This document shows, piece by piece, positions 26,470 to 37,568 of a DNA stretch of 64,000 bases; position 1 is the first letter of the stretch, and each line of letters starts with the position of its first letter. A program made the position numbers and the translations under genes. Source of the stretch: Gloeothece verrucosa PCC 7822 (lineage in GTDB: Bacteria; Cyanobacteriota; Cyanobacteriia; Cyanobacteriales; Microcystaceae); contig NC_014501.1 in NCBI RefSeq assembly GCF_000147335.1, positions 3,284,300 through 3,348,299 on the forward strand, in the 5' to 3' direction. The notes beneath the pieces are model-generated. The model was given only the letters and a program-made list of their open reading frames with translations, had not been told where the DNA came from and made no database searches.

Positions 26470-26550
26470 CGAGTTCCTGTAGCTGAACCCCTTCAACACC
26501 GCGAGGGGTAAGCCTTGGTAGGTCTCTATTTAGGGATCAAGAACACCCCA

Positions 26551-28035
26551 TTACGGTAGCTCTGTACTACCCATCAGATAGAGGTCGCATTCACGAGCCG
26601 CACCACGACCCTCATTAAAGGCCCAAACCACAAGACTTTGACCGCGACGACAGTCACCCGCCGCAAAAACCCCGGGAATGCTAGTAGAATACTTACCATA
26701 GTCAGCTTTTACATTACTGCGAGGGTCTTTTTCCAGTCCAAGCGAGTCGAGTAAAGGTTGTTCAGGTCCGAGAAATCCCATCGCCAGCAAGACGAGTTGT
26801 GCGGGTCTAACTTTTTCCGTGCCGGGGATATGTTGAGGAATAAACTGACCTTTTTCGTTTCTCTCCCATTTCACTTCTACCGTATGAACGGCTTTTATAT
26901 GTCCGTTTTCATCGCCTTCAAACTTAGTTGCTGTAGTCAAATAAACCCGAGGATCTGAGCCAAATTTAGCCGCCGCTTCTTCCTGTCCGTAGTCCATGCG
27001 GTAAATTTTCGGCCATTCTGGCCAGGGGTTATCAGTCGCCCGGGTTTCTGGGGGTTTGGGCATAATTTCTAACTGTACAACGCTGTTGCATCCATGACGC
27101 AGAGATGTCCCTACGCAGTCAGTTCCCGTATCACCGCCACCAATAATAATCACGTCTTTGCCTTCAGCAGAGATAAAATCGCCATTTTTGTGCCCATCTA
27201 GTACCGACTTGGTATTGGCGGTTAGAAACTCCATCGCGAAGTGAATACCTTTTAATTCTCTTCCTTCAATAGGAAGGTCACGAGGTTTGGTTGCACCAAC
27301 ACAGAGAACTGTTGCGTCAAATTCTTTTAAGAGGGTTTCGCCCGGTAAATCTTTCCCGACTTCGGTGTTACAGACAAATTTTACCCCTTCTTGTTCAAGG
27401 AGTTTAATTCGCCGCAGAACCACTTGCTCTTTATCCAGTTTCATGTTAGGGATACCATACATCAGCAAGCCGCCTGGACGATCCGCCCGTTCAAATACCG
27501 TTACAGTATGACCGGCTTTGTTTAGTTGTGCCGCCGCAGAAAGTCCAGCAGGTCCCGATCCGATAATGGCCACTTTTTTACCGGTGCGTTTGGTGGGGGG
27601 TTCGGGGGTGATCCAGCCTTCATCCCACCCTTTATCAACGATGGAACATTCAATGTTTTTGATGGTTACGGGGGGGTTATGGATACCCAACACACAGGAA
27701 CCTTCACAAGGTGCGGGACAAACCCGGCCAGTAAATTCTGGGAAATTGTTGGTTTTATGGAGGCGATCCAGGGCTTCACGCCAAAGTCCACGATAGATCA
27801 GGTCGTTCCATTCGGGGATTAAATTATTGATCGGACAGCCGCTTGCCATCCCACTGATCAGGGTTCCGGTGTGACAGAAAGGTGTGCCGCAGTCCATACA
27901 CCTAGCGCCTTGGATACGGAGTTTGTCATCCGGCATGGGGAGATGAAATTCGTCCCAATTGCGGATGCGATCTAGGGGGGCGAGTTCAGAGGGTAATTCA
28001 CGAACAAATTCTATAAAGCCAGTTGGTTTTCCCAT
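26551..28035 (-). CDS. gltD: Glutamate synthase (NADPH) small subunit
   Basis: A 494-residue GOGAT beta subunit that passes electrons from NADPH through FAD to the large subunit. The N-terminal iron-sulfur region has [17 protein letters not shown] and CPAPCEGSC. The FAD-binding [14 protein letters not shown] is at about residue 158. The NADPH-binding [11 protein letters not shown] and the C-terminal [16 protein letters not shown] are present. The length is typical. It lies downstream of gltB on the same strand but a Uma2-family gene and about 430 nt of noncoding DNA intervene, so the usual gltBD operon is split. Confidence 0.97.
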   Translation of the reverse strand: MGKPTGFIEFVRELPSELAPLDRIRNWDEFHLPMPDDKLRIQGARCMDCGTPFCHTGTLISGMASGCPINNLIPEWNDLIYRGLWREALDRLHKTNNFPEFTGRVCPAPCEGSCVLGIHNPPVTIKNIECSIVDKGWDEGWITPEPPTKRTGKKVAIIGSGPAGLSAAAQLNKAGHTVTVFERADRPGGLLMYGIPNMKLDKEQVVLRRIKLLEQEGVKFVCNTEVGKDLPGETLLKEFDATVLCVGATKPRDLPIEGRELKGIHFAMEFLTANTKSVLDGHKNGDFISAEGKDVIIIGGGDTGTDCVGTSLRHGCNSVVQLEIMPKPPETRATDNPWPEWPKIYRMDYGQEEAAAKFGSDPRVYLTTATKFEGDENGHIKAVHTVEVKWERNEKGQFIPQHIPGTEKVRPAQLVLLAMGFLGPEQPLLDSLGLEKDPRSNVKADYGKYSTSIPGVFAAGDCRRGQSLVVWAFNEGRGAARECDLYLMGSTELP

Positions 28036-28244
28036 TAGTGTTCCTCTCAGTTGTGATAATTGAAAATCGTTAATAACTATGATTTATTTGATTAATTGAT
28101 TGACTGTGATTATTTAGCTTGACTTTCTATTTTTTATAGGCTAACTTTTCCTTGTAGTCTTTATCAATTAATTAATCATAATTTTTTTAATAAAAACCGA
28201 ATATTTTTCTTACTATCATTAAAATTATAGTCCATCTTTTACTT

Positions 28245-28808
28245 TTACTCCAATAGCCAATCAAATACATTTTTTATTGTCAGTTTAACTTCACTGGCAA
28301 AAGATGGCACAGGAAGCATAGCTTCTGGTTCATCAAATAATTCTATTTGTTGATTAGGTTGATAGATAATAACTGCACTCTCATCTGGATCAATAAGCCA
28401 GCCCATTTGAGTATTATAATTTAGGCTATGAAGAATATTTTTTGTGACTTTTGTATGTCTTTGTTCTGGTGATAAAATTTCTATTGTCCAATCAGGAGCA
28501 ATCAGAAATGTATTGGCAATCTCACCGTTTTCATCCCTAGGAAGTCTCTCCCAGAGAAATACAGACACATCAGGTACAGTTGAGCTTCCTCCAAAAGTGC
28601 AGCGAAGTTCAGGAAAAGCACGAGCAATTTTTTTAGGCTTCAAAATAGCGTTGAGTGCGGCTGTAAGTTCACCTTGAATTGTGCTGTGTTTTCCCTGTGG
28701 CATTGGTTTCTGAATTATTTGACCGTCAATATACTCACTAGCTGGTTTGGTTTCTGGTAGTTTTAGAAACTCTTCTAATGTTATAGTTTTAGATGGTGTC
28801 TGTATCAT
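28245..28808 (-). CDS. Uma2 family (DUF820) protein
   Basis: A 187-residue PD-(D/E)XK-fold protein of the Uma2 family, which is greatly expanded in cyanobacteria. Visible marks are TLEEFLKLPETKPASEYIDGQIIQKP at the N-terminus, VPDVSVFLWERLP (the conserved PDV), WTIEILSPEQRHTKV (the EIxSP motif) and MGWLIDPDESAVIIY. The family has a restriction-like nuclease fold, but in vivo roles are mostly unknown. It is placed between gltB and gltD on the same strand, with 209-219 nt on each side and no visible link to nitrogen assimilation. It is probably an insertion into the locus. Confidence 0.85.
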   Translation of the reverse strand: MIQTPSKTITLEEFLKLPETKPASEYIDGQIIQKPMPQGKHSTIQGELTAALNAILKPKKIARAFPELRCTFGGSSTVPDVSVFLWERLPRDENGEIANTFLIAPDWTIEILSPEQRHTKVTKNILHSLNYNTQMGWLIDPDESAVIIYQPNQQIELFDEPEAMLPVPSFASEVKLTIKNVFDWLLE

Positions 28809-29027
28809 TTATGATTGCCCTCCAACGCCGCCAAAACAAGCTTATTTTTTTGATTTTATCTGACAAAATTTATGGTTTATTCATTGCTCTCGTTTTCAAT
28901 TTTTCTTTTCAAAAAAGGAATAATAAGAGGCTTTGAGAAGTAGAAAATCATTCGGCAATATCATTTTAACAATCATTCCCAAATTGACTTTTTTCTTCTT
29001 AAGCCTCTTGGTAAGAAAAACTAAACC

Positions 29028-32000
29028 CTAGCCGCCACCAATCCGGGCAACATCACGGGAATTTTCTTCAAAGGCCGCCGAAAGCGCCTCATCGCCACTC
29101 AAACCAGATGCCACAGCATTTTTAATACACTCCTGCACCCGCTTGTAATCTTTCGGCATGACCTTAACAAAAAGGGGCAACATATCCACCCAGTTCGCCA
29201 AAACAGAAGCCGCTTTTGTACTCTTAGTATACTCAGCATGATTTTTAATCAACTGATAAACCTCACTAATCTCTTGAGGATCTTCTAAGGTTTCCAGTCC
29301 TACCATCTGAGTATTACATCGCGTTGCAAAATCTCCCGTTTCATCGAGGATATAGGCAACACCGCCGCTCATTCCTGCCGCAAAGTTTCGTCCGGTTGCT
29401 CCCAAGACGATCACCTTACCGCCAGTCATATACTCACAACCATGATCGCCTATCGCTTCCACTACTGTATTCACGCCAGAATTCCGCACAGCAAAGCGTT
29501 CACCCGCTATGCCGCGAATATACACCTCACCAGAAGTCGCCCCATACAGCGCCACATTCCCCGCGATGATGTTTTCTTCAGCGACAAAGGTAGACTCTAC
29601 AGGAGGATAAAGGATGATCTTGCCGCCACTCAGACCCTTACCTAAATAATCATTAGCATCCCCTTCTAATTCCAGGGTGACACCCGCAGGCACAAACGCC
29701 CCGAAACTTTGACCAGCACTGCCAACAAAGTGCAATTGTACTGTATTTTGCGGCAACCCATTCCAGAAATTCTTAGTGATTTCATTGCCCAAAATTGTCC
29801 CCACTGTGCGGTTAATATTTTTAATCGGTAAAGTCGCGCTCACTTTTTCCCCTCTTTCAATGGCCGGCTTACACAAATCCAGTAATACCGTCATATCTAA
29901 GGATTTTTCCAATCCGTGATCTTGGGGAATTTGGCAATAACGCCCCACTTCCGGTCCCACTTCCGGCTGATAGAGAATCTTAGAAAAATCTAGCCCTTTC
30001 GCTTTCCAATGATCCACCGCTTTTTTGGGTTCTAACACATCCGTCCGTCCCACCATTTCATCGAGGGAGCGGAAACCCAGTTGCGCCATTAATTCCCGCG
30101 CTTCGGTGGCGATAAACTTCATAAAATTGACGGTATGTTCCGGATCTCCCACAAACTTTTCCCGAAGTTCTGGGTTTTGGGTAGCAATTCCCGCCGGACA
30201 GGTATTGAGATGACACACCCGCATCATAATACAGCCCAACGTGACCAAAGGAGCAGTGGAAAAACCGAACTCTTCAGCACCCAACAAAGCCGCAATGACC
30301 ACATCGCGCCCCGTCTTTAACTGTCCGTCTGTCTCTACCACAATGCGAGAACGGAGGTTATTTAACACTAGGGTTTGATGGGTTTCCGCCAGTCCTAATT
30401 CCCAAGGTAAACCCGCGTGTTTAATAGACGTTTGGGGAGATGCGCCCGTTCCGCCATCAAAACCCGAAATTAACACCACATCCGCGTGAGCTTTGGCCAC
30501 ACCCGCCGCGATCGTTCCCACTCCTACCTCAGACACCAGCTTAACGTTAATTCGGGCAGAACGGTTAGCATTCTTGAGGTCATGAATTAACTGGGCTAAA
30601 TCTTCAATAGAGTAAATATCGTGGTGAGGTGGGGGTGAAATTAAACCCACTCCAGGAGTTGAGTGCCGCACTTTAGCGATCCAAGGATACACCTTTCGCC
30701 CAGGCAGTTGACCGCCTTCACCCGGTTTTGCACCTTGGGCCATCTTAATTTGCAGTTCCTTCGCTTGAGACAAATATAAACTCGTTACCCCAAAACGTCC
30801 CGATGCCACCTGTTTAATGGCGCTATTTTTCGAGTCGCCCTTCTCATTGGTCCAAGTATAGCGATCTGGGTCTTCTCCGCCTTCCCCGGTGTTGGATTTA
30901 CCCCCGATGCGGTTCATGGCGATCGCCAAAGTTTCATGAGCTTCCTTAGAAATAGACCCGTAACTCATGGCCCCTGTCTTAAAGCGCCGCATGATCGCGC
31001 TTACAGGTTCCACTTCCTCAAGGGGTACCGCTTCACGCGGCTTAAACTCTAGCAGTCCCCGCAGGGTAAAGAACTTTTTATTCTGCTCATTAATCAGCTT
31101 AGCATATTGCTTAAAGGCTTCATAATTCGCCGTTCTCACCGCTTTTTGTAGCGCATGAATCGCTTCAGGACTAAATAAATGCGCTTCTCCGGCCTTTCTC
31201 CATTGATATTCCCCACCCACATCGAGAACATGACCATTCACTTGACGGTCCGGATAAGCATGGGTATGACGTTGGATAGTTTCAGCCGCAATAACTTCTA
31301 AATCTGCCCCTTCAATCCGAGAAGCCGTCCAAGTGAAGTATTTATCCACCACAGAACGATTTAAGCCAATCGATTCAAAAACCTGCGCCCCGCGATAGCT
31401 TTGGATGGTGGAAATACCAATCTTGCTGGCGACTTTAACCACCCCTTTAGTAGCCGCTTTAATAAAATTCTTGATAGCGGTTTTGTGGTCCACATTGACC
31501 AATAAACCCTCCTGAATCATTTCCTCGAGAGTTTCAAACGCCAAATAGGGATTAATCGCACCACAACCATAACCGATGAGAGTGGCAAAATGATGAACTT
31601 CTTTCGGTTCACCGGATTCTAGGACAATGCCGACCCGGGTACGGGTTCCTTTGCGGATTAAATGATGGTGCAGTCCTGACACCGCCAGTAATGCCGGAAT
31701 AGGGGCTTTTTCTGTGCTAACGCTGCGATCACTGAGGATAATAATACTAATTCCTTCCGTGATAGCTTTATTGGCCGCTTCAAAAATCTCTTCCATTCGG
31801 GTTTCTAAACCCTTTACCCCCTCTTTAGCATTAAAGAGAATCGGAATAGTAATAGATTTAAAAGAGCCTTCTGAAATATTTTTCAGTTTCGCTAACTCTT
31901 CATCTGTCAAAATCGGGGTTTTTAACTCAATTAAATGACAGCTTTCCGGTTCCGGTTTGAGGAGATTTCGCTCACTACCGATCGTGGTAGTCGCAGAAGT

Positions 32001-33617
32001 AATAATCTCTTCGCGAATAGAATCAATCGGCGGATTAGTGACCTGAGCAAATAACTGCTGAAAGTAATCATAAAGCAGTTTGGGGCGATCGCTCAACACC
32101 GCCAGGGGGGTATCAGTCCCCATCGAACCGACGGCCTCAACCCCATCTCGCGCCATCGGGGTTAACAGCAAGCGTAGGTCTTCAAAAGTATAACCGAAGG
32201 TCATCTGACGCGCTTTTAACGTCATCGGTTCGCTTTGGGGGATTTCTGCACCCGGTTTGAGGTCTGCCAGTTTAACCAAATGTTGATTTAACCATTCTCG
32301 GTAGGGATGTTCTCCAACAATTTGGTTTTTAATCTCCTCATCGCTGATAATGCGTCCCTCTTCCATATTGACGAGGAACATCCGACCCGGTTGTAAGCGA
32401 CCTTTAAGGGCCACTCGTTCCGGTGCAATGGGTAAGACTCCGGCTTCACTTGCCATAATGACCAGATCATCTTTAGTCACATAATAACGAGAAGGGCGCA
32501 ACCCGTTTCTATCTAGTACCGCCCCCATCATCGTCCCATCGGTAAAAGCGATACTCGCCGGACCGTCCCAAGGTTCCATCAAACAAGAGTGATATTCATA
32601 AAAAGCCTTTTTCTCATCACTCATCGACTCGTGGCCTGACCAAGGTTCAGGGATCATCATCATCACCGCATGAGGCAGCGATCGCCCAGACAGAACCAGT
32701 AATTCTAGGGCATTATCAAAGATAGTAGAGTCACTCCCCTCGATATTGATGACCGGCTGAACTTTTTTCATATCTTCGCCGAACTTGTCACACTCAAACA
32801 AAGACTGTCGGGCGTGCATCCAGTTGATATTGCCCCGCATGGTGTTAATTTCGCCGTTGTGGGCAATGTAGCGATAGGGGTGTGCCCTCTCCCACGACGG
32901 GAATGTATTGGTACTAAAGCGAGAGTGTACCAACGCCAGGGCGCTTTCCATATCGGGGTCATGGAGTTCGGGGTAATAGTCTCCCACCTGAACCGGCATC
33001 AACATCCCTTTATAGACAATGGTGCGGCAGGAGATACTCGAGGGATACCAAAAATTATCTATTTTGGGTTTACGGATAGCATTATGAGAAAGCTTGCGGA
33101 TCACATAGAGTTTCCGCTCAAAAGCCAGGTCATCGGTTAATTCTGGGTTACGGGCGATGAATACCTGCTGCATAAAGGGTTCAGCCGCCACCGCCGTATT
33201 GCCCAAAGAAGCGTTATTGGTGGGAACATCGCGCCAACCGATCACCTTAAGGCCCTCTTGGGCCACCACTTCTTCAAAAACGTGGCGGCTTTTTTCTCTT
33301 ACAGCAGGATCTGGGGAAGTGTAAATCATTCCTACGCCATACTGACCCGGTTCGGGCAAAGAGATGTCACAAGCCGCAGCTACCTTCTTAAGGAATTTAT
33401 GCGGCACTTGCATCAAGATCCCTGCTCCGTCGCCGGTGTTGGTTTCACAACCGCACGCACCCCGGTGGTCGAGATTCAATAAAATCGTCAGTGCTTGCTC
33501 GACGATCTCATGTGATTTCTTCCCCTTCATGTGTACGATGAAGCCCACACCGCAGGCATCATGCTCGAACTGTGGATCGTATAGGCCTTGTTTGATTTGT
33601 AATTTATCGTTGTTCAT
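29028..33617 (-). CDS. gltB: Glutamate synthase (NADPH) large subunit
   Basis: A 1529-residue GOGAT alpha subunit that converts glutamine plus 2-oxoglutarate to two glutamates. A 21-residue propeptide precedes the catalytic Cys22 (HDACGVGF) of the class II amidotransferase domain. The central domain and FMN-binding synthase domain follow ([50 protein letters not shown]). The 3Fe-4S ligands are in [19 protein letters not shown], and the C-terminal beta-helix is Gly-rich. The ferredoxin-loop insertion of the GlsF-type enzyme (the DVQDFTPEDL-like segment) is absent just before [12 protein letters not shown], so I call the NADPH type, consistent with gltD nearby. The start has a usable ATG at 33617. 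Confidence 0.95.
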   Translation of the reverse strand: MNNDKLQIKQGLYDPQFEHDACGVGFIVHMKGKKSHEIVEQALTILLNLDHRGACGCETNTGDGAGILMQVPHKFLKKVAAACDISLPEPGQYGVGMIYTSPDPAVREKSRHVFEEVVAQEGLKVIGWRDVPTNNASLGNTAVAAEPFMQQVFIARNPELTDDLAFERKLYVIRKLSHNAIRKPKIDNFWYPSSISCRTIVYKGMLMPVQVGDYYPELHDPDMESALALVHSRFSTNTFPSWERAHPYRYIAHNGEINTMRGNINWMHARQSLFECDKFGEDMKKVQPVINIEGSDSTIFDNALELLVLSGRSLPHAVMMMIPEPWSGHESMSDEKKAFYEYHSCLMEPWDGPASIAFTDGTMMGAVLDRNGLRPSRYYVTKDDLVIMASEAGVLPIAPERVALKGRLQPGRMFLVNMEEGRIISDEEIKNQIVGEHPYREWLNQHLVKLADLKPGAEIPQSEPMTLKARQMTFGYTFEDLRLLLTPMARDGVEAVGSMGTDTPLAVLSDRPKLLYDYFQQLFAQVTNPPIDSIREEIITSATTTIGSERNLLKPEPESCHLIELKTPILTDEELAKLKNISEGSFKSITIPILFNAKEGVKGLETRMEEIFEAANKAITEGISIIILSDRSVSTEKAPIPALLAVSGLHHHLIRKGTRTRVGIVLESGEPKEVHHFATLIGYGCGAINPYLAFETLEEMIQEGLLVNVDHKTAIKNFIKAATKGVVKVASKIGISTIQSYRGAQVFESIGLNRSVVDKYFTWTASRIEGADLEVIAAETIQRHTHAYPDRQVNGHVLDVGGEYQWRKAGEAHLFSPEAIHALQKAVRTANYEAFKQYAKLINEQNKKFFTLRGLLEFKPREAVPLEEVEPVSAIMRRFKTGAMSYGSISKEAHETLAIAMNRIGGKSNTGEGGEDPDRYTWTNEKGDSKNSAIKQVASGRFGVTSLYLSQAKELQIKMAQGAKPGEGGQLPGRKVYPWIAKVRHSTPGVGLISPPPHHDIYSIEDLAQLIHDLKNANRSARINVKLVSEVGVGTIAAGVAKAHADVVLISGFDGGTGASPQTSIKHAGLPWELGLAETHQTLVLNNLRSRIVVETDGQLKTGRDVVIAALLGAEEFGFSTAPLVTLGCIMMRVCHLNTCPAGIATQNPELREKFVGDPEHTVNFMKFIATEARELMAQLGFRSLDEMVGRTDVLEPKKAVDHWKAKGLDFSKILYQPEVGPEVGRYCQIPQDHGLEKSLDMTVLLDLCKPAIERGEKVSATLPIKNINRTVGTILGNEITKNFWNGLPQNTVQLHFVGSAGQSFGAFVPAGVTLELEGDANDYLGKGLSGGKIILYPPVESTFVAEENIIAGNVALYGATSGEVYIRGIAGERFAVRNSGVNTVVEAIGDHGCEYMTGGKVIVLGATGRNFAAGMSGGVAYILDETGDFATRCNTQMVGLETLEDPQEISEVYQLIKNHAEYTKSTKAASVLANWVDMLPLFVKVMPKDYKRVQECIKNAVASGLSGDEALSAAFEENSRDVARIGGG

Positions 33618-33976
33618 TCTTATGGGCCTACTCTAGTCTAGTGGTTAAGAAGGTATGGTATTATTGTCTAGAGATACAAAAGCAATTAACTCCAGATAGT
33701 CAAATTTTCTAACGAGTCAAGCTTGTACTATGCAGATCTTAAGGAAATTATCAGATCTGCCGAATCATGTACGGAAATCCTAACCTTTTTTCCGTAACCT
33801 ATTTTTAGAGTTGGAAAGGCTGTAATATTTCTTAACATCAATGAGGTTAGACTTCTCCCCTAACCCCTCTTTTACAAGGAGAGGAGAGAAAAAGTTATTG
33901 TAGGGTGAGCAATGGGGGTTTTTTCTCCTAAGCAAGCACGACAATTTACGGATCAACTAAATAAGTGAAAATTAGA
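33618..33976. other. Noncoding upstream region of gltB
   Basis: 359 nt. It holds a perfect 8-bp inverted repeat, GCAGATCT (33732-33739) and AGATCTGC (33753-33760), about 115-145 nt upstream of gltB. I looked for an NtcA-type GTA-N8-TAC site and found none with correct spacing. A short GA-rich stretch lies near 33880. Confidence 0.45.
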
Positions 33977-34661
33977 TTATAGTGAACCAAAATAAAAGAT
34001 ATCTCTATCATAACCAAAATCAATCGCAAAGCGAAAACGTTCTAAAAAACCTCCTAAACCTAATACTGAACAATTAAATAAATTATTCCAAATATCGCTA
34101 AAATTATCATCAGGAATAAAAACCGTTGAATCAACTGTTAAATCTTGTCCTTCTTGGGCTAGTAAATTAATATTCAATCGGGTTAAACTGCCAGACATAT
34201 TTATTCCTCGGATATATAACTTACTCTCTTCAATAGTTTGCTCTGGCGTAAACCCTGCGAGTTTAGCAATACTAGGGCTATTTCATTCTCTCAAACACCC
34301 TAACCCTGAAGGGTAGTTGCTCACGAACAAAGCCCGCCTGCGCGGGCTATCTGACGAATTATGAGCCTTTTAGCCTGCGTAGGCAGGCTTGGTTCGTAGA
34401 GCTAGCGGCTTCAGCCTGTGAGTGTTTCAAAAGAATGAAATAGCCCTGTAGCAATACTAGGAGAATGTAAGAAATTATAGACAAGTTTTAGAGAAGGAAA
34501 GTAAGATTTTGCGCTCGGACTAAATAAAGCATCAGGACAGTTATTATCAATGGGAATTGGACTGTCAAGCTCAAAAGTGAGTTGCCAATTATCCCAAGGT
34601 TTTTTTTGCCAATAGATTTTAATAAGTAATTCAATGTCTAAATTAATTAATCATTCTAATT
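33977..34661 (-). pseudogene. Hypothetical gene interrupted by a MITE
   Basis: Two minus-strand coding stretches are parts of one gene. The upstream part (34661 to about 34450) reads DIELLIKIYWQKKPWDNW and ends LHSPSIA. The downstream part (34274 to 33977) reads SIAKLAGFTPEQTIEESK and ends DIFYFGSL. Deleting the 174-bp element plus one 11-bp target copy (185 nt) joins them in frame as HSPSIAKLAGF. The rebuilt product is about 160 aa. The C-terminal LGLGGFLERFRFAID...FYFG vaguely recalls retropepsin-like proteins, but I do not assign a function. No proper start codon is in frame at the 5' end, see the findings. Confidence 0.75.
34275..34448. mobile_element. MITE, 174 bp, with 11-bp target duplication
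   Basis: Left end GGGCTATTTCATTCT and right end AGAATGAAATAGCCC are perfect 15-bp inverted repeats, and both continue imperfectly to an AAACAC/GTGTTT block. Directly repeated TAGCAATACTA flanks the element at 34264-34274 and 34449-34459. The interior has no ORF and contains two GC-rich hairpins (AGCCCGC-CTGC-GCGGGCT and AGCCTGC-GTAG-GCAGGCT). It is non-autonomous and would need a transposase supplied elsewhere. Confidence 0.85.
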
Positions 34662-34857
34662 CATATCGTTCATAAGCCGGATTAAAATAATTTTCTTGGA
34701 CTGCATCAATATACTTAACCTCAAGCTCATCTAACAATTTTTTAATAACCATTAGCAATTCTCCGGGTGAACCTTGAAAAGAAGCTTGATAACGCAACCG
34801 ATAAGGAAGGTCTAGAAAGGGATTTGATGATATTAAACTAGGGTTGATATTGTTCAT
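34651..34857 (-). CDS. Small hypothetical protein, 68 aa
   Basis: A 68-residue protein (MNNINPSLISSNPFLDLPYR; a central helix GELLMVIKKLLDELEVKYID; C-terminal NPAYERYELE). Its ATG overlaps the stop of the specificity-like gene by 4 nt (ATGA), indicating translational coupling. Its own stop sits at the 5' end of the interrupted gene. I recognise no family. The gene may be a genuine accessory protein of the restriction-modification locus or belong with the broken gene downstream. Confidence 0.5.
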   Translation of the reverse strand: MNNINPSLISSNPFLDLPYRLRYQASFQGSPGELLMVIKKLLDELEVKYIDAVQENYFNPAYERYELE

Positions 34858-35258
34858 GATGGCTTGATGATTTCTTTTTGTTTCTCTAAAGGAGGAAGAA
34901 TAATAGGAATTTCCATTAAATGAGTTAAAGTAATGATGGGAATTGTCGTTCCTGATTTTATCGAGTTAAACAAAGACTGTCCAATTTCAGAATTTAAATA
35001 ATCAACCAAATAATCTGAATCTATTTCTGATTTTAGTTGTAATTTAACTAAATAATTATTAATATTCGCTGGTGGCTCAAGATTATAAACAGCCGCCAGG
35101 GTGGAACGTTGGAGAAGACTAACTATTACATCACCTTTATTAAGTTGGGTAGCTTCTAATTTTTGATGTTCATCTAACGACAGATAACGAACATTATCTA
35201 ATTGAATACCCTCCGAGGATAAGTTATGAGGAGTAAGAAGCAGTATATCACCGACCAA
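34854..35258 (-). CDS. Specificity (TRD) domain fragment of an R-M enzyme
   Basis: A 134-residue reading frame that resembles one target-recognition half of a type I S subunit or the C-terminus of a type IIG enzyme: VGDILLLTPHNLSSEGIQLD, LNKGDVIVSLL, NNYLVKLQLKSEIDSDYLVDYLNS, GTTIPIITLTHLMEIPIILPPLEKQKEI. The only in-frame start is a TTG at 35258, inside the domain. The frame is open further upstream to 35306 and reads LFKRGYIIKGIN, with the expected domain text but no start codon. This indicates that the domain was once fused to the methylase upstream, see the next gene. It is likely not expressed as a functional subunit on its own. Confidence 0.65.
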   Translation of the reverse strand: MVGDILLLTPHNLSSEGIQLDNVRYLSLDEHQKLEATQLNKGDVIVSLLQRSTLAAVYNLEPPANINNYLVKLQLKSEIDSDYLVDYLNSEIGQSLFNSIKSGTTIPIITLTHLMEIPIILPPLEKQKEIIKPS

Positions 35259-35299
35259 ATTAATTCCTTTAATAATATAGCCGCGTTTAAATAGGACTA

Positions 35300-37492
35300 C
35301 TAAAGATTAACTAGGCTTTGATAATCAGTAAATTCTAAATTCAAGTGTGATACATAAGCCTGAAATAAAATTAACGTATCCTCAAAATCATCTTTTCTAA
35401 AAGTATTATTTATTAGATAATCTTCAGCTACATAACGGTAATCTTTTTGATAGCGGGAATCGCGTTTTTGCATAAATAAAATGATAGTATTTGTCCCCGT
35501 AGCCATAAAAGTATTTGAGCCTAATTCAACAATTGCTTTAATCAAAAAATTTTCTAAAATTAACTCTCTTGCTTTTGTATAAATACCTGGATTGCTGAGA
35601 ATCGAACTTGGTAAAATAATACCTGCAATTCCTCCTACATTTAACAAATCTAGAGTTCTTTCAATAAATAAAACTTCAATTTCTGATGAAGTATCCGTTA
35701 AATATTGAAACAAACTATATTGATCAGCAAGTTTTTTTAAATGAGGTTTAAACCCATGTATAGAATAGGGAGGATTAGCTATAACAAAATCATAACTTTT
35801 TGCTAAACGTTTCTCAGAATTATTATAAGCTTCTAAACCATCAACAAAAATAATATTTGCTTCACCATCCCCATTCATAAAACAAGCTACTTTGGCAGTA
35901 CGTGCTAGACGATAATCTTTTTCAATGCCATAAATATATTCACCAGTCCATTGTGTACTTTTTTGGGCTATTTCAATCATGGCGTTTGTTTCTTCATCAT
36001 ATTCAGGTTTTAATCTATCAAGAATAAGTTGAATTTCTTCGATGACTTCTGTTAAAAAATGACCGCTTCCACAAGCAAAATCAATAATGTAGGGTAAAAA
36101 ATTGGATTCTCTATTTTTTAATTTTTGAATGACAATTTTTTCTAGAGGGAGGCATTTAACAATGAATCTAGCTATAGGTAAAGGGGTAAAAAACTGTCCT
36201 GCTGTTTGTTTATAGCCTGCATCTAATAATAATTCAAAAAAATCTCCTAAATAACGTTTTTGCAACTTAGCTTCATAATTATCTTTGTAATTATAGCGAA
36301 AGCGTTTAAACTGTAAAAGGCTAATAATTTCATTCAAAACTTTAGCATTTTCTAAAAATAATTTTTCATTATGAACTTCTTTAAAAGCAAATTCATTATT
36401 ACTATAAAACTTTAATGCTTTCAAAATGTGTTTAATTTCTTCTTGTGCTTGTTGTCTAGGAAAGCGTTTAACAATTTCATCAATATCTTCTTCAGAATAG
36501 TTGACAATTTCTTCTTTTAAAAATTCTTTCATTCCTTTGGCATATAAACTTTGCAAACGTTCTTGTATGCTTTCTGGTGTATCTTTTCCTTCAATAATTT
36601 GAAAGTCTGTTACCTCATCTTTACCTCTTTTTTCATCTGCTAATTTACAGAGAATGAGAGACATAATGCGGTTAAAAGCATTAGATTTATCAGAAATATT
36701 ATTATGTCTTAATATTTCTTCAAATAAATTGAAAAATTTACGCCCTTCTCCTTCATTAAAAGGTTTCAAATCTTTGCTTTTAATAGCTATAAACTCAGGG
36801 TTATATGCCTGTATTTCATGATCAAAAATTCCATTAGGGGCAAAATAACAGTTAAAATTTTCTTGCCAAACTTCATAGAGTTCTTCCTTAGTTTTCGCGG
36901 TTTTATAGGTTTTTATCTGCTTGTTATCTTCTTCTAATAATCTTAAAGTTTCTTCTCTATCTTTTATTTGAACAATTGCATTTTCATAAATGATACTTCC
37001 ATCTTTTAAGGTTGAAGTATATAAACACAAAAATCTTGTATTTCTATCCTGCTGTAAATAAGAAAATAATTGTCCACCATTAGTTATCATGTTATTTTTT
37101 TCTTTTTCATATTCACTTTTATAAGTTTTACATTCAATTATTAATAAAACTTTCTCTTCTCGATCAAAAACTGTAATGTCTGCCTTACCTCCCTTAGCAG
37201 TTCGACCTAAAGACCATTTTTTCTCAAGAAATAAAGATTCGGGAGCATAACCTTTTGTTAATAATCGATCAACACATTCTAAAACAATAAAATTTTCAGG
37301 TTGACTAAAATTGGAAGTAGTCTCATCACCTTTTTTAATTTTATTGCCATAATCTATTTTTTTTTGCTCAAAATCTAGCTTGAGAAAATAATTTTTATGT
37401 TGAGGATATTTTTTTATATAAATAGATTGTGAATTTTCTTGTAGCTGAAATCCCAAAACACTGATTAGTTCAATAATGTCTTTATTTGCCAT
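35300..37492 (-). CDS. Nuclease-N6-adenine methylase fusion (R-M)
   Basis: A 730-residue protein. The N-terminal region (about 1-180) has a PD-(D/E)XK-like nuclease signature: KADITVF with Asp105 and IIECK with Glu120 and Lys122. A helical region follows (about 230-440). The gamma-type N6-adenine methylase core has motif I DFACGSGHF (about 471) and motif IV IANPPYSIHG (about 573), and GGIAGIILPSSIL beyond. This is the order of type IIG restriction-methylation enzymes and HsdM-like proteins, which carry a C-terminal specificity domain. Here the frame stops at CTTTAG just before that domain. One extra T would restore the fusion. Base composition is markedly AT-rich, with strings of AAA/TTT codons, consistent with acquisition by transfer. 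Confidence 0.8.
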   Translation of the reverse strand: MANKDIIELISVLGFQLQENSQSIYIKKYPQHKNYFLKLDFEQKKIDYGNKIKKGDETTSNFSQPENFIVLECVDRLLTKGYAPESLFLEKKWSLGRTAKGGKADITVFDREEKVLLIIECKTYKSEYEKEKNNMITNGGQLFSYLQQDRNTRFLCLYTSTLKDGSIIYENAIVQIKDREETLRLLEEDNKQIKTYKTAKTKEELYEVWQENFNCYFAPNGIFDHEIQAYNPEFIAIKSKDLKPFNEGEGRKFFNLFEEILRHNNISDKSNAFNRIMSLILCKLADEKRGKDEVTDFQIIEGKDTPESIQERLQSLYAKGMKEFLKEEIVNYSEEDIDEIVKRFPRQQAQEEIKHILKALKFYSNNEFAFKEVHNEKLFLENAKVLNEIISLLQFKRFRYNYKDNYEAKLQKRYLGDFFELLLDAGYKQTAGQFFTPLPIARFIVKCLPLEKIVIQKLKNRESNFLPYIIDFACGSGHFLTEVIEEIQLILDRLKPEYDEETNAMIEIAQKSTQWTGEYIYGIEKDYRLARTAKVACFMNGDGEANIIFVDGLEAYNNSEKRLAKSYDFVIANPPYSIHGFKPHLKKLADQYSLFQYLTDTSSEIEVLFIERTLDLLNVGGIAGIILPSSILSNPGIYTKARELILENFLIKAIVELGSNTFMATGTNTIILFMQKRDSRYQKDYRYVAEDYLINNTFRKDDFEDTLILFQAYVSHLNLEFTDYQSLVNL

Positions 37493-37568
37493 TCTTGTTA
37501 TTTTTATAACTTAACCCTACAGATAGGTAATAGCTAATTAATACCTAAACATAATATTATACACTATT

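Noticed and set aside
28809..29027. Extra gene or RNA between Uma2 and gltB
   Set aside because: Only AT-rich DNA with no frame or structure I can support.
29028..33617. Large GOGAT subunit as ferredoxin-dependent (GlsF)
   Set aside because: The ferredoxin-loop insertion before the SAIKQ block is missing and gltD is nearby.
33618..33976. NtcA (GTA-N8-TAC) site upstream of gltB
   Set aside because: Candidate GTA and TAC triplets are present but none at the required spacing.
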